DNA of 42,140 nt, from positions 1 to 42,140 of the forward strand of contig JAAEQD010000043.1 in assembly GCA_024231855.1 (NCBI GenBank), written 5' to 3'. Origin of the DNA: Candidatus Zixiibacteriota bacterium. GTDB lineage: Bacteria > Zixibacteria > MSB-5A5 > UBA10806 > 4484-95. Every line of letters starts with the position of its first letter. The first letter of the stretch is position 1. Made by a program: the position numbers and the translations under genes. The notes below the pieces were generated by a model, which saw nothing but the letters and a program-made list of their open reading frames with translations, was not told the origin of the DNA and did no database searches. Shown piece after piece: positions 1-8,652 of the stretch.

Positions 1-419
1 CTGACAGCAATGATTATTACCTGCATTTAACCTATATACAGGATAAAGATGCCGGAAGCGTATTTATGGAAGAAGGAGCAGCCACGGAAAATCCAGTGAT
101 TTACGAGGAATACACATGGTGGGCAGCCGATATAGACAATGATGTCAAAAAACCGGCACACATCGCTCTCAACCAAAACTTCCCCAATCCGTTCAATTCT
201 TCGACTAATATCTCATTCAGCCTCAAAGACAACGGCCCGGTCAGGCTGGAAATATTCGATGTCACCGGCTCGCTGGTGGAAACGCTAATCGATGAGTATA
301 TGCCAATCGGCAATTATGATATTAACTGGAACGCGGAAGATTGCGCCTCAGGTACTTACATATATAAACTAACATCGGGCGGGAATACGTCGGTGCAGAA
401 AGCGGTGCTGATAAAATGA
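1..419 (+). CDS. C-terminal part of secreted Asp-box paralog 1 with type IX sorting domain (partial)
   Basis: The reading frame is open from the left edge, so the gene starts outside the window. The first visible residues (DKDAGSV, EEGAATENPV) align with the region just before the sorting domain of the four complete paralogs downstream. The last roughly 85 residues form a sorting domain: NQNFPNPFNSSTNISF, then a VRLEIFDVTG strand, and a C-terminal YKLTSGG...AVLIK. In the T9SS family this domain directs export across the outer membrane. Only 13 bases separate its TGA from the next paralog, so the two are probably co-transcribed. The apparent internal ATG at 66 is not the true start because homology continues upstream of it. 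Confidence 0.85.
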   Translation, partial: DSNDYYLHLTYIQDKDAGSVFMEEGAATENPVIYEEYTWWAADIDNDVKKPAHIALNQNFPNPFNSSTNISFSLKDNGPVRLEIFDVTGSLVETLIDEYMPIGNYDINWNAEDCASGTYIYKLTSGGNTSVQKAVLIK

Positions 420-432
420 CGGGAGTACGCTT

Positions 433-2208
433 ATGAGTAAACTGATAACGGTTTTAATTCTGATTACAGCATTCGTATCGGCTTCATCAACAGAACCGTC
501 TCAAACCATGCCGATAGTCGAGTACGAGTTTTCAACGGGCAATGAGCCTTTGCCCGAAGGCCCTGTCTATCCTTATCAACCGGGCACGATTACCGATTCG
601 CCCGGCACGATCGTCGGCTACACGATTTACGACCAGCAGACAAATGGATCGACAGGCAACCGGATAGCTATCTGCGATGACGGCAGCAAGTATTTCTGTT
701 GGATGTCCTTGCTGGATTACCCCTATCCACCGGCAACTCGTCACGTTTATTACAACTGGGTTGACCCTCAGGGCAACTGGTTTGCCGAAGGTGAAGGCGG
801 CCAGGTAAGTGAAAACTCCGGCTCAGGCTACACCAATCTGGATGTCATGGATAACAATATCGGGGCCATTTTCTATCATTGGTCATCCGGGGTATCAGAA
901 AATTACGTTTCAACCGAATGGGATCCTCCGGGGATGGGATTCTTTACTCACAATCAGGCTCCCAATGAGGTATTCCCTCAAACGCCCAATAGCCCGGGCA
1001 TAATAATCTGGCCTTATGGCACTGTTGATAACAACAATAATATACACATGGTAGCAACCGAAAATACCAGCCTCCGGATGCAAAGAATGGGTTACACCCG
1101 ATCTGTCGATAGCGGCCTGACCTGGACAGACGTGGAGTTAGTCGATACGGTGATGGTTTTAGGCAGCGTAATCGATGCCTCGCCTGTATCCGATAAAGTG
1201 GTTGTCGCCTATTCGAAAACGCGGGATACTACCAGTCAATGGGAGAACGATATAGCCTATATCGCTTCTGATGATGGCCTGACATGGGATTTCCACAATG
1301 ATATAGTCAATATTACAAATTATTATGAGGATGATGATTCGCTCCTAGCTTACACCGATTTAGATGTGATAATCGATTATGACGATTACGTGCACGCCGT
1401 CTGGAATGCTCAATGGATCACCGACGAGGGGATTTACTATCGCACTTACCTGTTCCATTACAGCGAGGAAACCGGCCAGATCACCGAGATATGCCATCGC
1501 CCTGATTCAAGTTGGTATAGCATGGAGGGCGCTTGGAATCGGTCTGTATGCAAAATGAATATGGGTGTATTCGAAATCCCCGGCGGTCCCGATGGAATTT
1601 TCGTCACCTGGTCGCAATTCGACACCTCTGATGTCTCAAATGGAGGTTTTGGCAACAGCGAAATCTATATGGCATATTCGGCCGATGGCGGCACGATCTG
1701 GTCCGAACCACTGAATCTGACGAACTCTATTACGCCCGGTTGCGTTACTGGCGAATGCGACAGCGACCACTGGTCGTCTTTGGCCGATGTCGTGGATGAT
1801 TCATTGCATATAATCTATATAAATGACAAAGACGCCGGCAGTATCTCCAAAGAAGAGGGCGCCGCCACTGTAAATCCAGTCAGGTATTTGACTTATCCCA
1901 ATCCCCTGACGACAGGAATTGACAATGAGCTAGATGCCTTGCCGGCGGCATTCAGACTTGGGCAGAATTACCCTAATCCGTTTAACGCCAATACGGAAAT
2001 ACCGTTTGAAATATACACGGCCGGCGATATATCGCTGGATGTTTTCGATCTAACCGGCGCCAAAGTGGCGAACCTTGTAGACGAATACTTAAAACCCGGA
2101 TTATATCAATTCACCTGGTACGCGGGGCATGTCGGGTCCGGAATTTATTACTATAAGTTGCGAACCGGCAACAAGTTTCAAACAAAAAAGGGGGTGTTAA
2201 TCAAATAG
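433..2208 (+). CDS. Secreted Asp-box (sialidase-like propeller) protein, paralog 2, type IX sorting domain
   Basis: This 591-residue protein has an N-terminal signal peptide (MSKLITVLILITAFVSAS) and then the array-specific SQTMP segment. Three Asp-box (SxDxGxxW) motifs lie near residues 224-231, 279-285 and 416-423, as in BNR/sialidase-like beta propellers. A Cys pair (C81, C89) and a CxxxEC motif near 437-442 may form disulfides. A sorting domain with QNYPNPFNANTEI begins near residue 511. Sialidase activity is not established: no arginine triad can be recognised, so only a surface or secreted propeller is inferred. A GGGAG ribosome site at 421-425 supports the ATG. It lies 13 bases after paralog 1, suggesting one transcript. 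Its middle third closely resembles paralog 4. Confidence 0.85.
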   Translation: MSKLITVLILITAFVSASSTEPSQTMPIVEYEFSTGNEPLPEGPVYPYQPGTITDSPGTIVGYTIYDQQTNGSTGNRIAICDDGSKYFCWMSLLDYPYPPATRHVYYNWVDPQGNWFAEGEGGQVSENSGSGYTNLDVMDNNIGAIFYHWSSGVSENYVSTEWDPPGMGFFTHNQAPNEVFPQTPNSPGIIIWPYGTVDNNNNIHMVATENTSLRMQRMGYTRSVDSGLTWTDVELVDTVMVLGSVIDASPVSDKVVVAYSKTRDTTSQWENDIAYIASDDGLTWDFHNDIVNITNYYEDDDSLLAYTDLDVIIDYDDYVHAVWNAQWITDEGIYYRTYLFHYSEETGQITEICHRPDSSWYSMEGAWNRSVCKMNMGVFEIPGGPDGIFVTWSQFDTSDVSNGGFGNSEIYMAYSADGGTIWSEPLNLTNSITPGCVTGECDSDHWSSLADVVDDSLHIIYINDKDAGSISKEEGAATVNPVRYLTYPNPLTTGIDNELDALPAAFRLGQNYPNPFNANTEIPFEIYTAGDISLDVFDLTGAKVANLVDEYLKPGLYQFTWYAGHVGSGIYYYKLRTGNKFQTKKGVLIK

Positions 2209-2336
2209 ATTAATTTTGCCAGAACCGGTCCTGAAATAAGGCTAATTAAAAGCAAGCCGGGATAAGGAAAATATGCCTGATTTAAAGATTAATTATTAGC
2301 TTATTGGACAGCCGATCAGTCAAGGCATTAGCAAAC

Positions 2337-2365
2337 CCTTACTTGTTGTTACACAACAATTAAGG
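2337..2365. promoter_or_regulatory. Near-perfect inverted repeat upstream of paralog 3
   Basis: CCTTAcTTGTTGT and ACAACAAtTAAGG pair over 12 positions with one mismatch around a TAC centre. It lies 20 bases upstream of the -35 box of the paralog 3 promoter and 130 bases after the paralog 2 stop. It has no T-run and is AT-rich, so an operator is more likely than a terminator, but neither is proven. Confidence 0.4.
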
Positions 2366-2385
2366 CTTACATCGGCAAAATTCAA

Positions 2386-2413
2386 TTGACAAATTAATAT
2401 TAGAAATTATATT
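2386..2413 (+). promoter_or_regulatory. Sigma-70-type promoter of paralog 3
   Basis: A perfect TTGACA (2386-2391) is followed after 16 bases by TATATT (2408-2413). Transcription would start near 2420, at a GTAGAAGG motif that also occurs upstream of paralog 4. The predicted leader before the ATG at 2537 is about 115 bases. The 328-base gap 2209-2536 contains this promoter and the palindrome at 2337-2365; no gene was found in it. Confidence 0.65.
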
Positions 2414-2536
2414 GAATTTGTAGAAGGGCCGTTTTCATCCTTTGCGCACACATCTTTGTATAGCGGCATGTTGGTTTTTACCCTAAATTGGCAAGTACTA
2501 ATTTTAAAACTTAAAACCAAAGTAAAGGAGTAAGGA

Positions 2537-4306
2537 ATGACAAAAAAAGCGCTAATGGTTATGGCGTTGGCATTTATGCTCATCGCGGTTAATGCTTCGG
2601 CTGAGCTATCTAAAACCATGCCAATGACGCAAAACAAACTAATCAAAGGTGATGAGCCGTTACCTGAAGTTGCATATTATCCTTACAATCCGGGTACGAT
2701 CACGGAATCACCGGGCGAGATAGTCGGCGTTACTTATTATGATTATCAAACTAACGGCTCAACCGGCAACAGAGTGGCATTATGTGATGACGGCAGTATG
2801 TATTTCTGCTGGATGATGCTTGAAGGTTGGCCTTATCCACCGGCAGCCCGCCATATATACTACAACTGGATTGACCCGGAAGGCAACTGGTATGCCGAAG
2901 GTACAGGCGGCCAGGTCAGCGAAAGTTCCGGTTCAGGCTATACTAACCTGGATATAATAAATGGCAATATTGGGGCAATAGCGTATCACGTCTATACCGA
3001 TGCCGCCGAAATGATCGTCTCGGAAGAATGGGATCCTCCGGGCATGGGATTCTTTACTCATCACATCGCGCCAAACGAAGTATTTCCGCAGACACCAGAC
3101 GGCCCGGGCGAGTTGTTTTGGCCTTATATAACAATCGACGGCAATAGCAATATCCATCTGTTAATGACCGAAAGCACTGATATCCGTATGTCAAGATTGG
3201 GTTATACTCGTTCCGAAGATGGCGGCGAGACCTGGGAAGCGGTTCAACTTGTCGACACGGTTATGGTTATCAGTGGCGTAATGGATGCCTCGCCGGTTTC
3301 CGATAAAGTCGTCGCCGCTTATGCCAAATGTAACGATACCTTGTCTCAGTGGAATAATGATATTGTCTATTACTCATCCGATGATGGTACTACCTGGGAT
3401 TGGCGTTACGGCATGAACAATGTCACAAACTACGATACGGATACTGACTCTCTCTGGGCATACGCCGATCTGGATGTGATAATCGACTACAACGATTATA
3501 TCCATCTGATCTGGAATACTCAGTGGGTTACCGATGAAGGTATCTATTACAGAACATTCCTCCATCACTATAGCGAGGAAACCGAAGAGATAACTGAAAT
3601 CACGGCCAAACCCGATTCGTTGTGGATAGGTGTTTCCGGAGTATGGAACCGAACGATTTGTAAGATGAACCTGGGTGTTCAGGAAGGTACTAACTACCTG
3701 TTTACTACCTGGACACAGTTCGATACCTCCGACGTATCCGCCGGCGGTTTCGGCAACGGTGATATCTTCGCCAGCATGTCACCTGACGCCGGTGCCAGTT
3801 GGGAATCTCCGGTCAATATAACCGACTCTCATACTCCTGGCTGTTTCCCCGGTGAGTGCGACAGCGATCACTGGTCTACTCTGGCCGATGTTGTTGACGA
3901 CAATCTGCATGTTTTCTATACCAACGATAAGGATGCCGGCGGCATTCCTCAGGAAGAGGGCGCGGCTACTGAAAATCCGATGAAGTATATGACATACCCC
4001 TCATCCGCGTGGACCGGTATCGATGAAGAAATCAACCGCCCCATAAATTTCAGTTTGAACCAGAATTATCCGAATCCGTTCAACGCCAAGACGACTATCT
4101 CATTCGTACTTAAGGAGAATTCCCCGGTAACTATCGATGTTTATGATATCACCGGCGCCAAAATCACTACGTTGGTTGACAACGTAATGACTGCCGGTAA
4201 TCACGATATTGTCTGGGATGCCGCCGATGTTGCCTCCGGTGTTTACTATTACAAACTCACAGCCGGCGACGCGACCGAAACGAAACAGGCGGTGCTGATT
4301 AAGTAA
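2537..4306 (+). CDS. Secreted Asp-box (sialidase-like propeller) protein, paralog 3, type IX sorting domain
   Basis: This 589-residue paralog has a signal peptide (MTKKALMVMALAFMLIAVNASA) followed by ELSKTMP. Asp boxes are SEDGGETW, SDDGTTW and SPDAGASW. The Cys pair in the ALCDDGSMYFCW segment and the CFPGEC motif are conserved. The sorting domain starts at NQNYPNPFNAKTTI and ends AVLIK. An AAAGGAG ribosome site lies about 8 bases before the ATG. It has its own promoter and is followed by a hairpin terminator, so it seems to be a separate transcription unit. The 3' part is nearly identical at DNA level to paralog 4, pointing to recent duplication or gene conversion. Substrate unknown. Confidence 0.87.
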   Translation: MTKKALMVMALAFMLIAVNASAELSKTMPMTQNKLIKGDEPLPEVAYYPYNPGTITESPGEIVGVTYYDYQTNGSTGNRVALCDDGSMYFCWMMLEGWPYPPAARHIYYNWIDPEGNWYAEGTGGQVSESSGSGYTNLDIINGNIGAIAYHVYTDAAEMIVSEEWDPPGMGFFTHHIAPNEVFPQTPDGPGELFWPYITIDGNSNIHLLMTESTDIRMSRLGYTRSEDGGETWEAVQLVDTVMVISGVMDASPVSDKVVAAYAKCNDTLSQWNNDIVYYSSDDGTTWDWRYGMNNVTNYDTDTDSLWAYADLDVIIDYNDYIHLIWNTQWVTDEGIYYRTFLHHYSEETEEITEITAKPDSLWIGVSGVWNRTICKMNLGVQEGTNYLFTTWTQFDTSDVSAGGFGNGDIFASMSPDAGASWESPVNITDSHTPGCFPGECDSDHWSTLADVVDDNLHVFYTNDKDAGGIPQEEGAATENPMKYMTYPSSAWTGIDEEINRPINFSLNQNYPNPFNAKTTISFVLKENSPVTIDVYDITGAKITTLVDNVMTAGNHDIVWDAADVASGVYYYKLTAGDATETKQAVLIK

Positions 4307-4329
4307 TTGAAGCTTTAAATTAGAAACTG

Positions 4330-4355
4330 AGGGCCGGATCTTACTCCGGCCCTTT
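4330..4355 (+). terminator. Hairpin terminator after paralog 3
   Basis: AGGGCCGG (4330-4337) pairs perfectly with CCGGCCCT (4346-4353) around an 8-base loop, 24 bases past the stop codon. The trailing T-run is only TT, so termination may be partial. Confidence 0.6.
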
Positions 4356-4414
4356 AAAGAAATATCGATTGTATGTAGTATGTTTAATAACACTAACAAA
4401 CAAAACCAACACTT

Positions 4415-4444
4415 AATTGTTAATTTATAAGCTTTAGTAGAAGG
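4415..4444 (+). promoter_or_regulatory. Conserved upstream element of paralog 4
   Basis: AATTGTTAATTT, then a TAA-rich spacer, then TAGTAGAAGG recurs with few changes upstream of paralog 5 at 6421-6450, about 40 bases before the start codon in both. The GTAGAAGG half also occurs at 2420-2427, just past the paralog 3 promoter. TATAAG at 4426-4431 may be a -10 box, but no good -35 is visible. Confidence 0.45.
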
Positions 4445-4482
4445 TAAGTGTTTTAACTAATTTCATTGAAAGGGAGATGGAC

Positions 4483-6261
4483 ATGCTGAGAAACTTGTTA
4501 TCGATTTTTACCATCCTTCTATTAGTTGTCTTCATTTCCGGCCTGGCGCAAGCCGAACTTTCCAAAACCATGCCGGAAAAAGATTGCAGACTAATTAAGG
4601 GCGATGAACCATTAAACCAGGCGGATTACTACCCTTATACTCCGGGAACAATCACCGAATCACCCGGCGAGATAGTCGGTGTTACTTATTATGATTACCA
4701 AACCAACGGTTCGTGCGGTAACCGGGTAGCCTTGTGCGATGATGGTAGCATGTATTTCTGTTGGATGATGCTTGAGGGTTGGCCTTACCCTCCGGCAGCC
4801 CGTCATGTTTACTACAACTGGATTGATCCGGAAGGCAACTGGTATGCCGAAGGCACAGGCGGCCAGGTCAGCGAAAACTCCGGCTCAGGTTACACGAACC
4901 TGGATGTTATGAACGGTAATATCGGGGTTCTTTTCTATCATTGGTCCACCACAGTATCCGAAAATTACGCTTCAACCGAATGGGATCCTCCGGGCATGGG
5001 TTTCTTTACTCACAACCTGGCCCCTAATGAGGTATTCCCTCAAACGCCCGATAGCCCCGGTATAATAATTTGGCCTTATGGCACTGTTGATGGCAATAAT
5101 AATATTCACATGATAGCCTCAGAGAATACGACCCAAAGAATTCAAAGGTTAGGTTACACTCGCTCTGAAGATGGCGGCGAAACCTGGTCGACGGTTCAAC
5201 TCGTCGATACTGCGATGGTTATTGGTACTGTAATTGACGCTTCGCCGGTATCCAACAAGGTGGTTGTGGCCTATCCCAAAACTCAGGATACCACAACCCA
5301 GTGGAATAATGATATCGTCTATTTCGCGTCCGATGACGGTACTACCTGGGATTGGCGTTATGGTATGGTCAATGTCACCAACTACCTTACTGATGACGAC
5401 TCTCTCTGGGCTTACACCGATCTCGATGTGATAATCGACTACAACGATTATATCCATCTGATCTGGAATACCCAATGGGTAACCGATGAGGGTATCTACT
5501 ACCGGACATTCCTCCATCACTACAGCGAGGAAACCGAAGAGATAACCGAAATCACGGCCAAACCCGATTCGCTATGGACGTCCGTATCGGGCGCCTGGAA
5601 CCGACCCATCTGTAAGATGAACATGGGAATCTTGGAAGAGCCGCATACGTTATATGCCACCTGGACGCAATTCGACACTTCAGATGTTTCCGCCGGCGGT
5701 TATGGCAACGGCGATTTATTCATGTCATACTCAACTGATGGTGGAGCTAATTGGGAAGCACCGGAAAATATGACAGATTCTCATACTCCGGGTTGTTTCC
5801 CTGGTGAATGCGACAGCGATCATTGGTCAACACTGGCTGATGTAGTCGAAGGACCTTTCCCGGGTCAATTGCATGTATTCTATACCAACGATAAGGATGC
5901 CGGTGGTATTCCGCAGGAGGAAGGCGCGGCAACTGAAAACCCAATGAAGTATATGGTATTCGGGCCATCCGGTGTGGATGTTAAAGATAATCGTCCGGTT
6001 AACTTCAGCCTGAACCAAAACTATCCGAATCCGTTCAACGCCAAGACGACTATCTCTTTCGAACTTAAAGAGAATTCCCCGGTAATGATCAATGTTTATG
6101 ATATCACCGGCGCCAAAGTCACCACGTTGGTTGACAACGTAATGACTGCCGGTAATCACGATATTGTCTGGGATGCTGCCGATGTCGCCTCCGGTGTTTA
6201 CTATTACAAACTCACAGCCGGTGACGCGGCCGAAACAAAACAGGCGGTACTGATTAAATAA
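4483..6261 (+). CDS. Secreted Asp-box (sialidase-like propeller) protein, paralog 4, type IX sorting domain
   Basis: This 592-residue paralog has signal peptide MLRNLLSIFTILLLVVFISG...AQA, then ELSKTMP. The start is placed at 4483 rather than the ATG at 4477 because AGGGAG (4471-4476) touches the first ATG but sits 6 bases before the second, and MLRN matches the start of paralog 5. Asp boxes are SEDGGETW, SDDGTTW and STDGGANW. The Cys pair and CFPGEC are present. The sorting domain carries NQNYPNPFNAKTTI. The segment encoded by about 4918-5130 matches paralog 2 best, while the 3' half matches paralog 3, so it appears mosaic. It is followed by a strong terminator. Confidence 0.87.
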   Translation: MLRNLLSIFTILLLVVFISGLAQAELSKTMPEKDCRLIKGDEPLNQADYYPYTPGTITESPGEIVGVTYYDYQTNGSCGNRVALCDDGSMYFCWMMLEGWPYPPAARHVYYNWIDPEGNWYAEGTGGQVSENSGSGYTNLDVMNGNIGVLFYHWSTTVSENYASTEWDPPGMGFFTHNLAPNEVFPQTPDSPGIIIWPYGTVDGNNNIHMIASENTTQRIQRLGYTRSEDGGETWSTVQLVDTAMVIGTVIDASPVSNKVVVAYPKTQDTTTQWNNDIVYFASDDGTTWDWRYGMVNVTNYLTDDDSLWAYTDLDVIIDYNDYIHLIWNTQWVTDEGIYYRTFLHHYSEETEEITEITAKPDSLWTSVSGAWNRPICKMNMGILEEPHTLYATWTQFDTSDVSAGGYGNGDLFMSYSTDGGANWEAPENMTDSHTPGCFPGECDSDHWSTLADVVEGPFPGQLHVFYTNDKDAGGIPQEEGAATENPMKYMVFGPSGVDVKDNRPVNFSLNQNYPNPFNAKTTISFELKENSPVMINVYDITGAKVTTLVDNVMTAGNHDIVWDAADVASGVYYYKLTAGDAAETKQAVLIK

Positions 6262-6285
6262 CAGTATCTAAATGTTAATGATATT

Positions 6286-6314
6286 AAGGCCGGATGTAAT
6301 CTCCGGCCTTTTTT
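6286..6314 (+). terminator. Rho-independent terminator after paralog 4
   Basis: AAGGCCGG (6286-6293) pairs with CCGGCCTT (6303-6310) around a 9-base loop and runs into TTTTC. The stem core matches the paralog 3 terminator, so the 3' flank was duplicated with the gene. Confidence 0.8.
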
Positions 6315-6420
6315 CTTATTAATAGTAATCAACTATACCTTATCTCGTTATCAAATTAACCAATAAGTTATCTAAATAAAATAAGAAGCCAGGGCCCGTA
6401 TATAGATAGAATTAAGATAT

Positions 6421-6450
6421 AATTGTTAATTTTAATCCTATAGTAGAGGA
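6421..6450 (+). promoter_or_regulatory. Conserved upstream element of paralog 5
   Basis: AATTGTTAATTTTAA followed by CTATAGTAGAGG repeats the element upstream of paralog 4 at the same distance from the start codon (about 40 bases). It probably marks the promoter and first transcribed bases of the array genes. Confidence 0.45.
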
Positions 6451-6489
6451 TCCTTAAAACGAAAATATTTACTATTAAAGGAGGCTGAG

Positions 6490-8262
6490 ATGTTGAGAAA
6501 CATGCTAATAATTATCATCGTTTTACTGGTCGCTCTGGCGTATACTGACTCATTCGCCGAGCTCTCTAAAACAATGCCGATGACAAAACACAAACATATC
6601 AAAGGCGATGAACCATTGCCGCAGACGAATCATTATCCGTATAATCCCGGGATGATAACCGATTCGCCGGGTGACATAGTTGGCTATACATACTATGACT
6701 ATCAAACAAACGGCTCAAGCGGTGATCGAATGGCTCTGGTTGAAGATGGGTCCAAGATGTTCGCCTGGATGATGCTTCCGGGGTGGCCATATCCAGGTAC
6801 ACCTCGGCACGTTTATTACAATTGGGCGGACCCGGATGGAATATACAGCTGGCCCGAAGAAGGTTTTCAAGTAAGCGAAACCGCTGGGTCAGGCTACACG
6901 AATGTTGACCTGTACGAAAACCGCAGCGCCATAGCTTATCATCAGGGCAATAATGTTATTATCTCGATGGAGTGGGACCCTCCCGGCATGGGTTTCTTCA
7001 CTCATTACAACGTCCCGAATCAGCTTTTCCCCCAAACTCCCGACAGCCCCGGCTTGTGTTTTTGGCCGTATTTAACCGTAGACCGCAACGATAACATCCA
7101 TATGATGATGACCGAAAATACCAATCTCCGCATGCAGAGGATGGGTTATACCAGGTCCGAGGATGGAGGCGAAAACTGGACAAATTTCACATTCGTCGAT
7201 ACCGTCATGGTAATAAGCAGCGTTCTGGATGCCTCACCCGTATCCGATAGAGTCGTTGTTGCCTATGCTAAGACTCAGGATACCACGACTCAATTGTACA
7301 ATGATATCGTTTATTACTCCTCAGTTGACGGCACAACCTGGGATTGGCGCTACGGCATGATCAACGTAACCAACTATGGTACGGATGACGATTCACTCTG
7401 GGCCTACACCGACGTGGATGTGATTATTGATTACAACGATTACATGCATCTGATCTGGAACGCTAACTGGGTTACCGATGAGGGCGTATATTTCAGGACC
7501 TTCCTGTTTCATTACAGCGAGGAAACAGGTGAGATAACAGAAATAACCGCCAAACCGGATTCGCTCTGGACGAACATATCCGGTGCTTGGAACCGGCCGA
7601 TCTGCAAAATGAATTTGGGGATTCAGGAAGCGTCCGGGGCAATTTTTGCCACCTGGACTCAGTTTGATACTTCCGATGTTTCCGCGGGTGGGTTTGGCAA
7701 TGGTGATATATTTAAGTCATATTCTGATGATGGCGGCGCTTGGTGGGCAAATCCCGTAAATATGACCTGTTCGCATACTCCGGGATGTTATCCTGGCGAA
7801 TGTGATAGCGACCACTGGTCAACCCTCGCTGATGTTGTAGAAGGTACTTCGCCGGAATGGGAGGCTCAATTGCACCTTTTCTACACTAATGATAAAGACG
7901 CCGGTGGTATACCACAAGATGAAGGCGTGGCGACCGAGAATCCGATGAGATATTTCCACTACATCACGACGGATATCCCTGAAGATGATAATAGGCCGGT
8001 CAATTTCAGTCTGAACCAGAACTACCCGAATCCATTCAACGCCGGCACCGTGATATCTTTTAATCTGAAGGCAGATTCTGACGTAATCATCGACATCTAT
8101 GATATCACCGGCGCCAGGGTTACGACGCTGGTTGATGGCCAAATGCCGGCCGGTAACCACGAAATTACCTGGGATGCCGCCGATGTCGCCTCGGGCGTTT
8201 ATTATTACAAACTGACGGCGGGCGATGAATCAGAAGCCAGACAGGCGGTGCTTATTAAATAG
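6490..8262 (+). CDS. Secreted Asp-box (sialidase-like propeller) protein, paralog 5, type IX sorting domain
   Basis: This 590-residue paralog starts MLRNMLIIIIVLLVALA (signal peptide) and continues AELSKTMP. An AGGAGG site (6479-6484) sits 5 bases before the ATG. Asp boxes are SEDGGENW, SVDGTTW and SDDGGAWW. Both members of the Cys pair seen in paralogs 2 to 4 are replaced here (V84 and A92), while the CYPGEC motif is kept. The sorting domain reads NQNYPNPFNAGTVI and ends AVLIK. It is the most divergent full-length member. Function is unknown beyond secretion and a propeller-like fold. Confidence 0.86.
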   Translation: MLRNMLIIIIVLLVALAYTDSFAELSKTMPMTKHKHIKGDEPLPQTNHYPYNPGMITDSPGDIVGYTYYDYQTNGSSGDRMALVEDGSKMFAWMMLPGWPYPGTPRHVYYNWADPDGIYSWPEEGFQVSETAGSGYTNVDLYENRSAIAYHQGNNVIISMEWDPPGMGFFTHYNVPNQLFPQTPDSPGLCFWPYLTVDRNDNIHMMMTENTNLRMQRMGYTRSEDGGENWTNFTFVDTVMVISSVLDASPVSDRVVVAYAKTQDTTTQLYNDIVYYSSVDGTTWDWRYGMINVTNYGTDDDSLWAYTDVDVIIDYNDYMHLIWNANWVTDEGVYFRTFLFHYSEETGEITEITAKPDSLWTNISGAWNRPICKMNLGIQEASGAIFATWTQFDTSDVSAGGFGNGDIFKSYSDDGGAWWANPVNMTCSHTPGCYPGECDSDHWSTLADVVEGTSPEWEAQLHLFYTNDKDAGGIPQDEGVATENPMRYFHYITTDIPEDDNRPVNFSLNQNYPNPFNAGTVISFNLKADSDVIIDIYDITGARVTTLVDGQMPAGNHEITWDAADVASGVYYYKLTAGDESEARQAVLIK

Positions 8263-8286
8263 TATTGACTTAAACGAGATGAATGT

Positions 8287-8314
8287 AAAGGTCAGGCGAA
8301 ACAGCCTGGCCTTT
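8287..8314 (+). terminator. Hairpin terminator after paralog 5
   Basis: AAAGGTCAGGC (8287-8297) pairs with GCCTGGCCTTT (8304-8314) with one G-T wobble and a 6-base loop, 25 bases beyond the stop. Only three T residues end the stem. Confidence 0.65.
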
Positions 8315-8426
8315 AATGTGGCCAAATAAATTCCCTGATTATGCATAATTATGCATAATTTTTTATAAGTAGCCGGAATATCTACTAAATAAATGTTTCA
8401 AGTGAAAATTAATTATTGCTAATCTA

Positions 8427-8454
8427 TTGTCGTTTTGTAAATTAACTATATGAT
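8427..8454 (+). promoter_or_regulatory. Candidate promoter for structured RNA and microprotein
   Basis: TTGTCG (8427-8432), 16 bases, TATGAT (8449-8454). A transcript from about 8461 would include the folded RNA at 8544-8613 and the small ORF at 8653. Confidence 0.4.
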
Positions 8455-8543
8455 ATTACTTCCTTACAATAACCCCAGAATACGAAGTTCACGGCATACT
8501 AATTGCCCTAATGACATGTAGCTGTTAAGGGTTTAATTGAATA

Positions 8544-8613
8544 GGGAGCGGTGATGTCGACTTTTACGTCGGCCACCCTGAATGATTCAGGGCATCCCCC
8601 CTCCACCGCTCCC
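8544..8613 (+). ncRNA. Predicted three-way-junction RNA (leader or small RNA)
   Basis: A perfect 10-bp outer stem (GGGAGCGGTG 8544-8553 with CACCGCTCCC 8604-8613) encloses two further hairpins: GTCGAC/GTCGGC (8556-8561 with 8568-8573, one wobble) and CCCTGAA/TTCAGGG (8576-8582 with 8586-8592). A GCAA-capped hairpin (AACC/GGTT, 8624-8635) follows. There is no T-run, so this is not a simple terminator. It lies 40 bases upstream of a small ORF with a good ribosome site. It does not match a riboswitch class that I recognise. Confidence 0.5.
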
Positions 8614-8652
8614 TTAAAGTTTTAACCGCAAGGTTTTACGCGGGAGGTTGTA

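Noticed and set aside
66..419. Complete small gene starting at the ATG at 66
   Set aside because: The frame is open to the left edge and homology to the paralogs continues upstream, so this is the tail of a cut gene.
433..8262. True sialidases
   Set aside because: Asp boxes are present, but the arginine triad and nucleophilic Tyr/Glu pattern could not be recognised; Asp boxes alone occur in many non-enzymatic propellers.
8544..8613. Simple rho-independent terminator
   Set aside because: There is no T-run after the stem, the structure is branched, and the upstream paralog already has its own terminator at 8287.
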